From the NCBI GenBank assembly GCA_964490005.1, contig CAZBBB010000104.1, positions 1 to 11,254 of the forward strand: DNA of 11,254 bases, given 5' to 3'. The stretch comes from CAZBBB01 sp964490005 (GTDB lineage Bacteria; Planctomycetota; B15-G4). The position numbers and the translations under genes are program-made. Positions within the stretch are counted from its first letter, which is position 1. Every line of letters starts with the position of its first letter. This document shows, piece by piece, positions 1 to 8,049 of this stretch. Under the pieces are notes generated by a model that ran no database searches, had not been told where the DNA came from, and saw only the letters and a list, made by a program, of their open reading frames with translations.

Positions 1-437
1 TTCATGTTGACCGTGACGTAGGGGCTGTCGGTGATCTCGACGCCCACCTTGGCGTAGGGCGACTTCACCGGGCCCATGCAGTACGGGATCACGTACATCG
101 TGCGGCCCTTCATGCAGCCGCTGAACAGCGTCTTGAGCTTGGTCTTGGCCTCGGCCGGCGCCCAGTGGTGGTTGTTCGGGCCGGCGTCCTCCTGCTTCTC
201 GCTGCAGATGAAGGTGAGGTGCTCGACGCGCGCGACGTCGTTGCTGTTGCTGCGGTGGTAGTAGCAGCCCGGCCAGGTCTTCTGGTCGAGCTCCTCCATC
301 ACGCCGGTCTTCAGCATCTCCTTCATCAGCGCGTCGTACTCGGCCTGGCTGCCGTCGCACCAGTGGATGCGGTCGGGCGTGCAGAGCTGGGCGGCTTCGT
401 CGACGAAGGCCTTCAGGGCGGCGTTGCGGGTCGTCAT
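1..437 (-). CDS. pckG: Phosphoenolpyruvate carboxykinase (GTP), N-terminal part, cut by window edge
   Basis: Cytosolic enzyme that interconverts oxaloacetate plus GTP with phosphoenolpyruvate, CO2 and GDP. Only the first 145 codons are present; family members are about 600 residues, so the nucleotide-binding and catalytic core lies off the left edge. The visible part reads as a textbook GTP-type PEPCK N-terminus: LCTPDRIHWCDGS near residues 18-30, NDVARVE at 66-72 (R70 corresponds to the substrate-binding arginine, R87 in the animal enzyme), FICS at 76-79, an AGPNNHHW stretch, then GCMKGRTMYVIPYCMGP and the TDSPYVTVNM block just before the edge. The ATG at 437-435 has a GGAAG-like ribosome site about 5 nt upstream and the family's usual N-terminus. 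A 148-nt gap separates it from the upstream gene and holds a good sigma70-type promoter, so it is probably transcribed on its own. Family call is from motifs seen in translation. Confidence 0.93.
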   Translation of the reverse strand, partial: MTTRNAALKAFVDEAAQLCTPDRIHWCDGSQAEYDALMKEMLKTGVMEELDQKTWPGCYYHRSNSNDVARVEHLTFICSEKQEDAGPNNHHWAPAEAKTKLKTLFSGCMKGRTMYVIPYCMGPVKSPYAKVGVEITDSPYVTVNM

Positions 438-518
438 GGAGTCTTCCGGTGGAGTGACCAGAGGGAGTGCGACGGCGTCCCGCAAGAGCGTGAATTGCGG
501 GCAGGAAAAGGAAGCGCG

Positions 519-548
519 ATTGTATCGCGGATCGCGGGCGGCGCTCAA
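519..548 (-). promoter_or_regulatory. Putative sigma70-type promoter of pckG, -10 inside an inverted repeat
   Basis: Reading the minus strand, TTGAGC (548-543, 4/6 to the -35 consensus) is followed after 18 nt by TACAAT (524-519, 5/6 to the -10 consensus). The predicted transcript starts near 512, giving a leader of about 75 nt before the pckG ATG. The -10 box sits inside a perfect inverted repeat CGCGAT-TGT-ATCGCG (515-529), which could be an operator. TACAAT stands out in surrounding DNA that is almost all G and C. No transcription data support it. Confidence 0.5.
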
Positions 549-585
549 CGCGGCACCGGGCGCGCCGGGCCGCGCGACGAATCGT

Positions 586-3072
586 CTACGGCTGCAGGCC
601 CGACACGCCGTTGCTCGCCGAGGCGCCGTTGGGCGCGGCCGGATCGGCGATCCAGCACTGGAAGACGAGCGCGAAACCCGGCGGGATGCCGGCCGGCCAA
701 GCGGGCCAGGCCAGCGGCAGCGTGCCGTCGGGAAGGGTGAACAGCACGAGCGTCAGCGCCGCGGGGAACGGAACGAGCGTGCCGCCCTTGAAGGGCGCAT
801 TGCCGGCGGCGAAGCCGATGAACAGGTAGCAGGCCGCGCTCGGACGAGCGCCGCTCAGCGTGAGCGAACCCGGCGAGCCGACCTCGAGCGAACCCGCGCC
901 GACGAGCCGCGGCAGCACGCCGCCTCCGCCCGCCTTCGCGAAGCCCAGGTCGGCCCAGGGCGGCAGCGGCAGGCGCGCCGCGAAGGCGTCGCCCGCGCCG
1001 CCCGCCGTCGCGTCGAGCGCCGCGCCGGCGAGCGGCAGGTCGATCGAACCCGTGCCGCCCGCGACGAAGGCCGCGCCGTGCGCGTCGAGCGCCAGCGCCA
1101 GCGCGCCTTCGTCGCCCGTGCCGCCGTAGTAGGTGGACGCGACGCGCTGGGCGCCGTCGGCCGAGAGCCGCTGCAGCAGCACGTCGCGTCCGCCGGCGTT
1201 GCTCGCGGCGTGCGCGCCGAAGGTCACGGGGACGTCGCCCGACGAGGTCGCGCCCGCGACGGTCGACAGCCCGAACGCGTCGACGCGCACGGCGTTGAGT
1301 TCGTCGGCCTCGCTGCCGCCCGCGAAGCTCGACCAGAGCAGGCTGGCGCCGTCGCCCGAGAGGCGCGCGACGAATCCGTCCGAGGCGCCGCCGCCGTAGA
1401 CCGCCTGCGCCGCGCCGGCCGTCACCGGGAAGTCGGCGCCCTTCACGATGCCCGCGACCGTCAGGCTGCCGTCGGCGCCGAGCGCCAGCGCCCGCCCCTC
1501 CGACATGACCGGCCCGCCGAGATAGGTCGACCACAGCAGGCTGCCGCCGTCGGGCGCCAGGCGCGTCACGAACACGTCGGTCTCGTTCGTCGTCGGCCCG
1601 TTGTAGCTCGGGTCGTAGCTGCCCGGCGTCGACGGGAAGTCGAGGCTGCCCGTGAGGCCGGTGACGGTCGGCGCGCCCGACGCGTCGACGACGATCGCGC
1701 TCGCCTCGTCGCGCAGCACGCCGCCGAGGAAGGTCGACCACGCGAGCGCGCCCCCGTCGAGCGTGAACTTGCTCACGAAGGCGTCGTTGGTGAAGAAGAT
1801 CGAGTTGAAGCTGGTGTCGAAGGCTCCCGCGGTCGTGGGGAAGGCCGTCAGCCCCGCGCCGGCGTTGCTGAAGGTGCGGCCCGCGACGAACACGCCGTCG
1901 CCGCCGATCGCCACGCCGGTCGCGCGGTCCTCCTTCGAACCGCCGAGATAGCTCGACCAGAGCAGCGCCCCTCCGGCCGACAGGCGCGCGACGAAGGCCT
2001 CCACGCCGCCGGCCGACTGGCGCGCGAAGGCGCCCGGCGTCGTCGGAAAGCCGTTCGACGAGGTGTACCCGCCCACGACCAGGCCGCCGTCGGGCGCCAG
2101 CGCGAGCGCGTTGGCCACCTCGCCGACGAAGGACGGGCAGTTGCCGTCGTGGCCGCCGAGCAGCGTCGCCCACACGAGCGCGCCGGCGTCGGCGTCGATG
2201 CGCGCGACGAAGGCGTCGGTGCAGCCCACGAGCGCGCCGCCCAGCAGCGCCGCGAAGTCAGGCGAGAGCGTCTGCCCCGCCACGACGAGGGTGTCGTCGG
2301 CCGCGCGCACCGCGGCGAAGATCGTGTCGGGCAGCACTCCGCCCAGATACGTCGCCCAACTCAGCCCGGGGTCGATGACCAGCGCGCGCTCGGGGTCGCG
2401 ACCTTCGACGACGAAGCCGAAGCGCTGGTCGTCGAGCACGACGAAGCGCGCGGGCAGCGGCCGCCGCGCACCGTCGGGCAGCAGCTCCCAGGTCGCCGGG
2501 ATGAGCTGCACCAGGCTCGCTCCGCCGACGCGCGCGTGCAGCCGGCCCTGCGCGTCGAGTTGCAGCGCGTCGGCGCCCTCGCAACGCACGACGACCGACG
2601 CGGCCGGCACGCCGGGCTGCAGGCACAAATCGTACGAGAGGCGGCCCTCGCGCTCGTGCAGTTCGACGTCGAGTCCGGGAGCCAGGCCGCGCCAGACGAG
2701 CCGTCGATGCAGGGGCGCCGTGCGCCAGAGGGCCGGATCGGCGCCGCGCACCGCGTGCAGCACGCCGCTCGGCGCATCGAGCGCCTGCGGACGCACCGGC
2801 TGCGCGCCCTCGAAGCGCAGGCGCACGACGCGCGCCGGCTCGCCGTCGGCGGCGGGCACCGGCAGCAGCAGACCGTCGTCGAGCACGGCCGCCGTCAGCC
2901 CGCTGCGCCGCGCGACGAAGGCCACGCCCGGGTCGTGCTGGCCCAGGTTGGCTTCGAAGGAGAGCGGCAGCTCGAGCGTCGGGCGAACGGCGCCCTGCTG
3001 CGCCGAGGCGGCGGCGCACAACAGGGCGGCCAGGACGAAGCCCGGGAACGGGCGGCGCGGACGGAACGGCAT
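586..3072 (-). CDS. Secreted SBBP-repeat beta-propeller protein with C-terminal planctomycete-type module
   Basis: 828 residues, of unknown biological role. Residues 1-24 form a Sec signal peptide (RPRR n-region, VLAALLCAAASA, likely cleavage before Q25). Residues about 30-235 match the domain that habitually precedes SBBP repeats (DUF7948 as I recall), opening with FEANLGQHDPGVAFVARR and ending in a VIDPGLSWATYLGG join. From about 236 to 690 there are seven copies of a repeat with the core W-[AS]-[ST]-x-[LFY]-x-GG followed by a GGxxVxGxTxSxxFPTTxGA-like segment; seven copies fit one complete seven-bladed propeller. The last ~130 residues form a separate all-beta module with PFKGGTLVPFP and GIPPGFALVFQCWIADP. 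The frame stays open upstream to 3366, but the 3072 ATG is chosen because it starts directly at the signal peptide; no clear Shine-Dalgarno is present. A TACGAT at 3132-3127 could be a -10. Stop is TAG. Confidence 0.88.
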   Translation of the reverse strand: MPFRPRRPFPGFVLAALLCAAASAQQGAVRPTLELPLSFEANLGQHDPGVAFVARRSGLTAAVLDDGLLLPVPAADGEPARVVRLRFEGAQPVRPQALDAPSGVLHAVRGADPALWRTAPLHRRLVWRGLAPGLDVELHEREGRLSYDLCLQPGVPAASVVVRCEGADALQLDAQGRLHARVGGASLVQLIPATWELLPDGARRPLPARFVVLDDQRFGFVVEGRDPERALVIDPGLSWATYLGGVLPDTIFAAVRAADDTLVVAGQTLSPDFAALLGGALVGCTDAFVARIDADAGALVWATLLGGHDGNCPSFVGEVANALALAPDGGLVVGGYTSSNGFPTTPGAFARQSAGGVEAFVARLSAGGALLWSSYLGGSKEDRATGVAIGGDGVFVAGRTFSNAGAGLTAFPTTAGAFDTSFNSIFFTNDAFVSKFTLDGGALAWSTFLGGVLRDEASAIVVDASGAPTVTGLTGSLDFPSTPGSYDPSYNGPTTNETDVFVTRLAPDGGSLLWSTYLGGPVMSEGRALALGADGSLTVAGIVKGADFPVTAGAAQAVYGGGASDGFVARLSGDGASLLWSSFAGGSEADELNAVRVDAFGLSTVAGATSSGDVPVTFGAHAASNAGGRDVLLQRLSADGAQRVASTYYGGTGDEGALALALDAHGAAFVAGGTGSIDLPLAGAALDATAGGAGDAFAARLPLPPWADLGFAKAGGGGVLPRLVGAGSLEVGSPGSLTLSGARPSAACYLFIGFAAGNAPFKGGTLVPFPAALTLVLFTLPDGTLPLAWPAWPAGIPPGFALVFQCWIADPAAPNGASASNGVSGLQP

Positions 3073-3185
3073 GACGGGCGGGCCGAAGTCGGGTGGCGGC
3101 GGAAGCGGGGGGATTCCGCGGCCCTGATCGTACCCCGAGCCGTCCGAGCTTGCCGGAAACTCGCGCGCGCAGCGCGCGGGCCCGC

Positions 3186-3608
3186 TCAGGGCGCGCCCGG
3201 CTCGACCACCGGCTCGGGCCGCAGCGCACCGTCCCGCAGCGCCCAACTCGCCAGGCCCGTGACCACTCCGCGCGCCACGCCGACGATCAGATACGACCAG
3301 CCCGAGACCGCCGAGGCCCGGTCCTCCGGCGAGGGCTCGGGCGCGCGGTCGGGATGGCTGTGCCACAGCCCGAGGATGACGAGCCCCTCGGCGCGCGCCG
3401 CGAACTCGGCGCGGAGGAAGTCGTCGGGATCGATCTCGTAGTGGTCGGCGCTGCGCTGCTCGGCGCGATTGTGCGTCGCCACGGTGCGCACGACCGTGCG
3501 CCGGCCGGCCTCCTCGCGCCCGACGAGCAGCCCGCAGGCCTCGAGCGGGTAGGCCTGCAGCGCGGCCCGCTCCAGCGCCGCGCGCAGCGCGTCAGGCAGC
3601 GCGAGCAC
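3186..3608 (-). CDS. Stand-alone JAMM/MPN+ (Prok-JAB) zinc metalloprotease
   Basis: 140 residues, about the size of one MPN+ domain. The full JAMM metal site is visible: E23 in the PLEACGLLVG segment, H83-S84-H85-P86, then S93 and D96 in PEPSPED, that is E...HxHP(x7)SxxD. Family members cleave isopeptide or peptide bonds after small ubiquitin-like or sulphur-carrier proteins; the Mec proteins of this family release cysteine from the carrier CysO/ThiS in sulphur metabolism. No ThiS/MoaD-like carrier, E1-like protein or cysteine synthase lies in the window, so the substrate is unknown. The start is GTG at 3608; it lies 18 nt after the stop of the upstream lipoprotein gene, so the two are probably cotranscribed. 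No signal peptide or membrane segment, so cytoplasmic. Confidence 0.87.
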   Translation of the reverse strand: MLALPDALRAALERAALQAYPLEACGLLVGREEAGRRTVVRTVATHNRAEQRSADHYEIDPDDFLRAEFAARAEGLVILGLWHSHPDRAPEPSPEDRASAVSGWSYLIVGVARGVVTGLASWALRDGALRPEPVVEPGAP

Positions 3609-3626
3609 GGTGCCCGCGTGCCGCGC

Positions 3627-4094
3627 TCACCAGGTGCCCGCCGCGACGGCCAGGCCCTGGGCGTCGAAGCGCACCCAGTAGCGATCGTGATGCAGGCCGA
3701 TGGGCTCCCACAGCAGCGTGTGGCCGCCCGGCGGCCCCTGGTCGCGCACGCGCGAGGGATGCGCGAGGAAGCACCAGATGACCTCGCGCACGGGCATGCC
3801 CACGACGACCTGGTGCGCGAGGATCAGCGCGTCGTGCCCGGGCGCCAGGGCGTCGCCGCCGATGCGCGCCATCGCGCCTTCGAGCGCGAGATCGAGCTCG
3901 TCCACGACGCGCCGGTCGGCGAGCGCGTCGACCGCGCGCTGCGGCACGGTGAGCAGCAGCGAGCCGACCGGGAGGTTGGGCGGCGGGTCGTGCGGGTCGA
4001 GTCGCGGCTCGAGCGCCGAGCACGCGGCGAGCGCGAGCGCGCCGCACAGGGCCAGCACGCGTGCCGAGCGTCGACGCCTCGGGTTCTCCCGCAT
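3627..4094 (-). CDS. Small lipoprotein with BamE/SmpA-like C-terminus
   Basis: 155 residues. The N-terminus has a basic n-region (RENPRRRR), a hydrophobic core and the lipobox LAAC ending at C25, so the protein is probably lipidated and membrane-anchored. A short linker follows. The C-terminal ~60 residues read VVVGMPVREVIWCFLAHP, then GGHTLLWEP and YWVRFDAQGLAV. This order (GM-xx-EV, small residue plus Pro, W-E/Y, aromatic strand, F-x-x-x-G) resembles the BamE/SmpA/OmlA fold found in outer-membrane lipoproteins; I infer the similarity from pattern only and it needs a profile search. Function is not assigned. The start ATG is 31 nt from the divergent phosphatase start and has no Shine-Dalgarno; a TATGAT motif 8 nt upstream suggests a near-leaderless mRNA. 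The JAMM gene follows after 18 nt. Confidence 0.78.
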   Translation of the reverse strand: MRENPRRRRSARVLALCGALALAACSALEPRLDPHDPPPNLPVGSLLLTVPQRAVDALADRRVVDELDLALEGAMARIGGDALAPGHDALILAHQVVVGMPVREVIWCFLAHPSRVRDQGPPGGHTLLWEPIGLHHDRYWVRFDAQGLAVAAGTW

Positions 4095-4102
4095 GGCGTG
4101 CC

Positions 4103-4108
4103 ATCATA
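4103..4108 (-). promoter_or_regulatory. Putative -10 box (TATGAT) for near-leaderless lipoprotein mRNA
   Basis: On the minus strand TATGAT lies 8 nt before the ATG at 4094, which would place transcription start 1-3 nt from the start codon. It is in the only A/T-containing patch of the 31-nt divergent gap. On the plus strand the partly overlapping TAGGCT (4107-4112) could serve the phosphatase gene. No convincing -35 was found for either direction. Confidence 0.3.
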
Positions 4109-4125
4109 GGCTTCGAGGAACCTCC

Positions 4126-4995
4126 ATGCCCGTCCGCACCGAATCCCTGCCGACGTTGGAAGCCGAGGCCGCCGAGCTGCTGCGGCAGGTCGCCGCGAGC
4201 ATCGTGCGTCCCGGCTTCGGCGCGCGCGGCGAGCACCACTGGGCCACCCACACGCAGGTGCACACGGCCGACGACGCGCGCGCCGGCGAGGCCCTCGCGC
4301 GCCTCTTCGCCGAGCGCTTCCCCGGCCACGGCCTGATCGTCGAGGACCGCCCGGTCCTCGAGGGCGACGGCCGGCACGCCTGGCTCATCGACCCCATCGA
4401 CGGCAGCGCCAACCACCTGCGCGGCATCCCCTACGTGTCGCTCACCGCGGGCCTGCGCGTGGACGGCGAGCTGCGCGTGGGCGTCGTGCACGACCCGCTG
4501 CTGGGCGTGACCTGGTCGGCGCACGCGGGCGGCGGCGCGCGGCGGAGGGAGGCCGACGGCACGACGCGGCCGGTGCGCGTGGCGCCCACCGCGCGTCTGG
4601 AGGATGCGATCGTCATCGCGCACCTCTCGCGGCGCGGCCCGCTGGTCGGGCGCCCCGGCGCGCTGGCGCAACTGCTCTGGAGCGTGCGCAAGATCCGCTG
4701 CATGGGCTCGATCGCGCTCGACTTGGCGCTGCTCGCGAGCGGCGAGGCCGACCTGCTGCTCGTGGGCCGCGGCGCGCCGCAGCGCATGCTCGACATCGCG
4801 GGCGGGCTGGTCGTGCTGCGCGAGGCCGGCGGCCTGGTCCTCGCCGCCGACGGATCGCCCGTTTCCGAACGCACGCGCACGCTCGCGGCCGGGCCGCCCG
4901 GGCTGGTGCGCGAACTGCTCGCGCGCCTCGCGCCCCACGATCTCGAGGGCTGGAGCGGCGAGCAGGCCGTCCCGCCCGACGGCGCGGCGCGCTGA
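4126..4995 (+). CDS. Inositol-monophosphatase-family phosphatase (IMPase/FBPase/CysQ superfamily)
   Basis: 289 residues, a normal length for the family. These enzymes are Mg2+-dependent, Li+-sensitive phosphatases acting on inositol phosphate, fructose-1,6-bisphosphate, PAP or histidinol phosphate. Visible signatures: HTADD near 46-50, GLIVED at 69-74 (E73 as the metal-binding Glu of the usual EE), WLIDPIDGSAN at 86-96 with D89 and D92 as metal ligands, MGSIALDLALLASGEAD, and MLDIAGGLVVLREAGG, where the catalytic Asp is kept but the usual preceding Trp is Leu. Substrate cannot be decided; suhB, hisN and cysQ-like roles all remain possible, so no symbol is given. The ATG is preceded by GAGGA at a good spacing. 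The gene is divergent from the lipoprotein gene, and a 50-nt gap separates it from the next plus-strand gene. Confidence 0.88.
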   Translation: MPVRTESLPTLEAEAAELLRQVAASIVRPGFGARGEHHWATHTQVHTADDARAGEALARLFAERFPGHGLIVEDRPVLEGDGRHAWLIDPIDGSANHLRGIPYVSLTAGLRVDGELRVGVVHDPLLGVTWSAHAGGGARRREADGTTRPVRVAPTARLEDAIVIAHLSRRGPLVGRPGALAQLLWSVRKIRCMGSIALDLALLASGEADLLLVGRGAPQRMLDIAGGLVVLREAGGLVLAADGSPVSERTRTLAAGPPGLVRELLARLAPHDLEGWSGEQAVPPDGAAR

Positions 4996-5045
4996 CACAT
5001 CCGCGCCATCCCGAGCCGGTAAGGTAGCGGCCCGGAGATCACGCC

Positions 5046-8030
5046 ATGCCCCGCCCGCTCACGCTCGGACTCATCGCCGGCGCCCTGCTCGTCCTGGGCG
5101 CCGTCTCCTGGTGGATGCTCGGCGACGCGCCGGGCGACGGCCCGGCGCCGACGGTGCTCGTCGGCGGCACCCCGACGCTCGACGCGCCGTCGACGCCGCG
5201 GCTGCCCGACGCCCCGCCGCTGCCGCAGCGGCTGACCAGCGCGCCGATCGAGGCGGCGGACGTGGCCGCGACGGTGCAACTCGACGGCGCCGTGCCCGCC
5301 TCGTATCGCGAGGCGCTCGGCGCCTACACGGGCCGCGTGCTGCAGGCCTCGGCCACGGGCGAGCCGCCCGCGCCGCTGCCCGGCCTGCGCGTCGAACTGT
5401 TGGGCGGCCGCGGCAGCAGTTTCGCGCTGCCGCTCGACGCGCTGCTGGGCGAGCAGCCGCCGAGCCTGGAGTTGATCGTCGCCGCCGACGACACCGACGA
5501 GGAGGGCCGCTTCCGCCTCGACGGTCTCGAGCCGCGCACGCTCGGCGTGCTGCTCGTGGACCCGGGCGGCGCGCTCGCCAGCGTGCACATGGTCGAGGCC
5601 ACGCCGGTCTCGGGCGCCGAGCACGACCTCGGCGACATCGTGCTGGCCGCCACCGCGACGCTCACCGGGCGCGTGCTCGACGAGCGCAACGCGCCGATCG
5701 CGAACGCTCGCGTGCGCAGCACCGACCTGCCCGTGCCGCTGCCGGAGATCGCCGCGACCTTCCTGGAGTACCGTCCCGGCGCGGGCGTCGTCGTCCCCGC
5801 GAGCAGCGAGACCGGCAACCTCGACCTGTTCTTCAGGCTGCCGCCGTCGATTGAGCGCTACGAGCGCCACCTCCCGCTGCCGACGACCTTCACCGACGCC
5901 GAGGGGCGCTTCACGCTCGGCGGCGTGCGCCCGGGCCTCGTCACGCTCGGCATCGACCATCCGCTGCATCTGCCGCTGGCGAAGACCGGCGTGCCGAGCG
6001 GCGCGGCCGGCGGCACGCGCGACCTGGGCGATCTGGTGCTCGGCGAGGGCCTGGCCCTGGCCGTGACCGTGCTCGACAAGGAGGGCGTGGAGGTCGCGGG
6101 CGCCGAGGTGCTCGCCGGCAACCTGCTCGCGCTGGCGCCCGTCGCGCTGGTGCGTCCGGCCGCGCGCGCGCTGGGCGGCGGGCGCTACGAGGCCCGCGCG
6201 CTCAAGCCGGGCGCGGGCTGGGTCGCGGCGCGCGCCGACGCGCGCAGCGAGTTCACGCTGCACGAGGTGCCCGAGATCGCCGCCGGCAGCGCCACGGTGA
6301 AGCTCGCCGGCGGGCGCACGCTGACGCTCGCGCTGCGCGACGAGGACGGCGCGCCGATCGCGAACGCGCGGCTCTTCGGCCGGGCCCTGCCCGAGAGCGG
6401 CGCGCCGGACTGGATCCTCACGCCGCGCACGCTCGACGCGCAGACCCGCCAGCCGCAGCCGGGGCGCTACGAGATCGGCGAACTGAGCCGCACGACCTGG
6501 GAGATCGCCGCCATCGCGCCCGGTTTCGTGCAGCAGCGCGCGCTCGTCGAACTCGCCGAGGCCGACGCCGAGCTGCAACTCGTGCTCGCGCGCGGCCAGG
6601 CCCTCACCGTGCTCGTGCTCGCCGGCACGGCCGGCGCCGAACCCGTCGAGCACGCGCGCGTCGACGTCTACCCGCCCGACGGCACGCTGGGAGGTTCGGA
6701 CTTCCCCACGCCGGTCTCGGCCGGACGCACCGGCGCCGACGGTCGCCTCACGCTGCGCGACCTGCCGGCGGGCGTGGCGCAGGTCATGGTCGGGCACCCG
6801 GCCTACGCCCTCGTGAGCCTCGAGGTCGAGCTGCCCGCCGCCGAGGAGCTGCGCGTCGCCCTGCCGATCGGCGGCACGATCGAGGGCGAGGTGCTGATCG
6901 ACGGCGGCCCGCCCGACGAGCCGCTCATGGTGTTCCTCAACCCGCGCGACGGCGAAGGCGACGGCGAGATGCCGCGCTTCGCGCTCACCGACCTCGACGG
7001 GCGCTTCCGCTTTTCGGGCGTCGACCCGGGCGAGGTGCACCTCGAGGCGCGCGAGCGCATCGCGCTCTCGGCCGGCTTCACCTCCTTCTTCGAGACGATG
7101 TTCGCCTCGCCGCTCGCCGAAGGCGAGGTCCTCGTGCGCTCGGGCGAGAAGAGCTGGGCGACGCTCAGTTCGGCCGAGGCGCTCGACGGGATCTCGACCG
7201 CCTTCGTCTCGGGCCAGTTGCTGGTGAACGGCCGGCCCGCGCCCGAGTGGCGCGTGCGCACCTTCGGCCGGCTGCGGCGCTCGGCCACGACCGACGCGCA
7301 GGGCCAGTTCGACCTCGGGCGCGTCGAGTCCGGCAAGATCACGCTGCAGGTCGCGCCGCGCCTCAACCAGGGCAACCCCTTCGGCGGCTCGGTGCACGGC
7401 GAGCAGCTCGAGCTGCAGCCCGACGAGCGGCGCCACGTGACGATCCGCTTCGACACGGGTTCGATCGAGGGTCGCGTGAGTTCGGTCGGCGACGGCCGTC
7501 CGCTGGCGGGCGCGAACGTCTCGAGCCGCCGCGAGGGCGAGCAGGGCTTCAGCTGGAGCAGCCGCGGCCCGAGCGCCGTCACCGACACCGAGGGGCGCTT
7601 CGCGCTCGACCCGATGGGCGCCGGCACCTGGCGGCTCTCGGTGCGCGAGGACGGCTACGCCGCCTTCACCAGCGACCCGATCGAGGTGCGCGCGCTCACG
7701 CCGCAGCGGGGCGTCGAGCTGCGCCTCGCGGCGGGCCTGAGCTGGTCGGGCAGCGTGCGCTTCGTCGGCGTCGACGAGACTCCGGGCTGGTTCTGGCTCA
7801 TCGCGCGCCGCGAGGACGGCGGCGCGAGCACGAACGCCGACGTCGACCGCGCCCGCGGCACCTACCGCTTCGACACGCTCGAACCGGGCCGCTGGGTCAT
7901 CACCGCCGCCACCGATCTCTCGGTCGAGTTCGAGACGATCACGATCGACGTGAGCGCGCCGCGCGAGGGCCACGAGCTGAGCTTCGTCCCCAAGGTCGAG
8001 GACGAGACCCCGGTGCCGGGCGCCAAGTAG
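5046..8030 (+). CDS. Membrane-anchored protein of carboxypeptidase-regulatory-like repeats
   Basis: 994 residues. One N-terminal hydrophobic segment (about residues 5-24, ending in SWWML) with no clear cleavage site suggests a single-pass anchor with the rest outside the cytoplasm; a Pro/Ala-rich linker follows. The remainder is a chain of beta-sandwich domains of the carboxypeptidase-regulatory/transthyretin-like type, seen as the strand pattern G-x-[VE]-x-D...G-x-P-[IL]-x-x-A-x-[VA] followed by TDxxGxFxLxxxxxG. Clear TDxxGRF-type copies are near residues 151, 282, 648, 749 and 846, with degenerate copies (GADGRLTL near 563) between. GRVxDxxxxPIANARV near 208 and DEDGAPIANAR near 432 are the matching first strands. 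No catalytic residues are recognised; a structural or binding role in the envelope is inference. GGAG lies 8 nt before the ATG. Stop is TAG, 19 nt from the convergent gene's stop. Confidence 0.85.
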   Translation: MPRPLTLGLIAGALLVLGAVSWWMLGDAPGDGPAPTVLVGGTPTLDAPSTPRLPDAPPLPQRLTSAPIEAADVAATVQLDGAVPASYREALGAYTGRVLQASATGEPPAPLPGLRVELLGGRGSSFALPLDALLGEQPPSLELIVAADDTDEEGRFRLDGLEPRTLGVLLVDPGGALASVHMVEATPVSGAEHDLGDIVLAATATLTGRVLDERNAPIANARVRSTDLPVPLPEIAATFLEYRPGAGVVVPASSETGNLDLFFRLPPSIERYERHLPLPTTFTDAEGRFTLGGVRPGLVTLGIDHPLHLPLAKTGVPSGAAGGTRDLGDLVLGEGLALAVTVLDKEGVEVAGAEVLAGNLLALAPVALVRPAARALGGGRYEARALKPGAGWVAARADARSEFTLHEVPEIAAGSATVKLAGGRTLTLALRDEDGAPIANARLFGRALPESGAPDWILTPRTLDAQTRQPQPGRYEIGELSRTTWEIAAIAPGFVQQRALVELAEADAELQLVLARGQALTVLVLAGTAGAEPVEHARVDVYPPDGTLGGSDFPTPVSAGRTGADGRLTLRDLPAGVAQVMVGHPAYALVSLEVELPAAEELRVALPIGGTIEGEVLIDGGPPDEPLMVFLNPRDGEGDGEMPRFALTDLDGRFRFSGVDPGEVHLEARERIALSAGFTSFFETMFASPLAEGEVLVRSGEKSWATLSSAEALDGISTAFVSGQLLVNGRPAPEWRVRTFGRLRRSATTDAQGQFDLGRVESGKITLQVAPRLNQGNPFGGSVHGEQLELQPDERRHVTIRFDTGSIEGRVSSVGDGRPLAGANVSSRREGEQGFSWSSRGPSAVTDTEGRFALDPMGAGTWRLSVREDGYAAFTSDPIEVRALTPQRGVELRLAAGLSWSGSVRFVGVDETPGWFWLIARREDGGASTNADVDRARGTYRFDTLEPGRWVITAATDLSVEFETITIDVSAPREGHELSFVPKVEDETPVPGAK

Positions 8031-8032
8031 CG

Positions 8033-8046
8033 CGGCGCGCGCGCCG
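8033..8046. other. 14-bp GC palindrome between convergent genes
   Basis: CGGCGCGCGCGCCG is a perfect palindrome in the 19-nt space between the convergent stops at 8030 and 8050. It could fold in transcripts from either side, but there is no T run on either strand, so calling it an intrinsic terminator is not justified. In DNA this rich in alternating GC it may be chance. Confidence 0.25.
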
Positions 8047-8049
8047 GCC

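Noticed and set aside
3162..3178. GC-only inverted repeat after the JAMM stop as a terminator
   Set aside because: Alternating GC makes such repeats common here and only a three-T run follows, so there is no proper U tract.
3073..3366. N-terminal extension of the SBBP protein to the start at 3366
   Set aside because: The extension overlaps the JAMM gene, has no domain features and would bury the signal peptide that begins at 3072.
367..3441. 1024-codon open frame on the plus strand
   Set aside because: Antisense shadow of the SBBP gene and its neighbours; low-complexity Arg/Ala/Glu translation and no family features.
4431..7973. 1180-codon open frame on the minus strand
   Set aside because: It is antisense to the anchored repeat protein and part of the phosphatase gene. 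High GC leaves the opposite frame free of stops; the translation is Arg/Ala-rich and domain-free.
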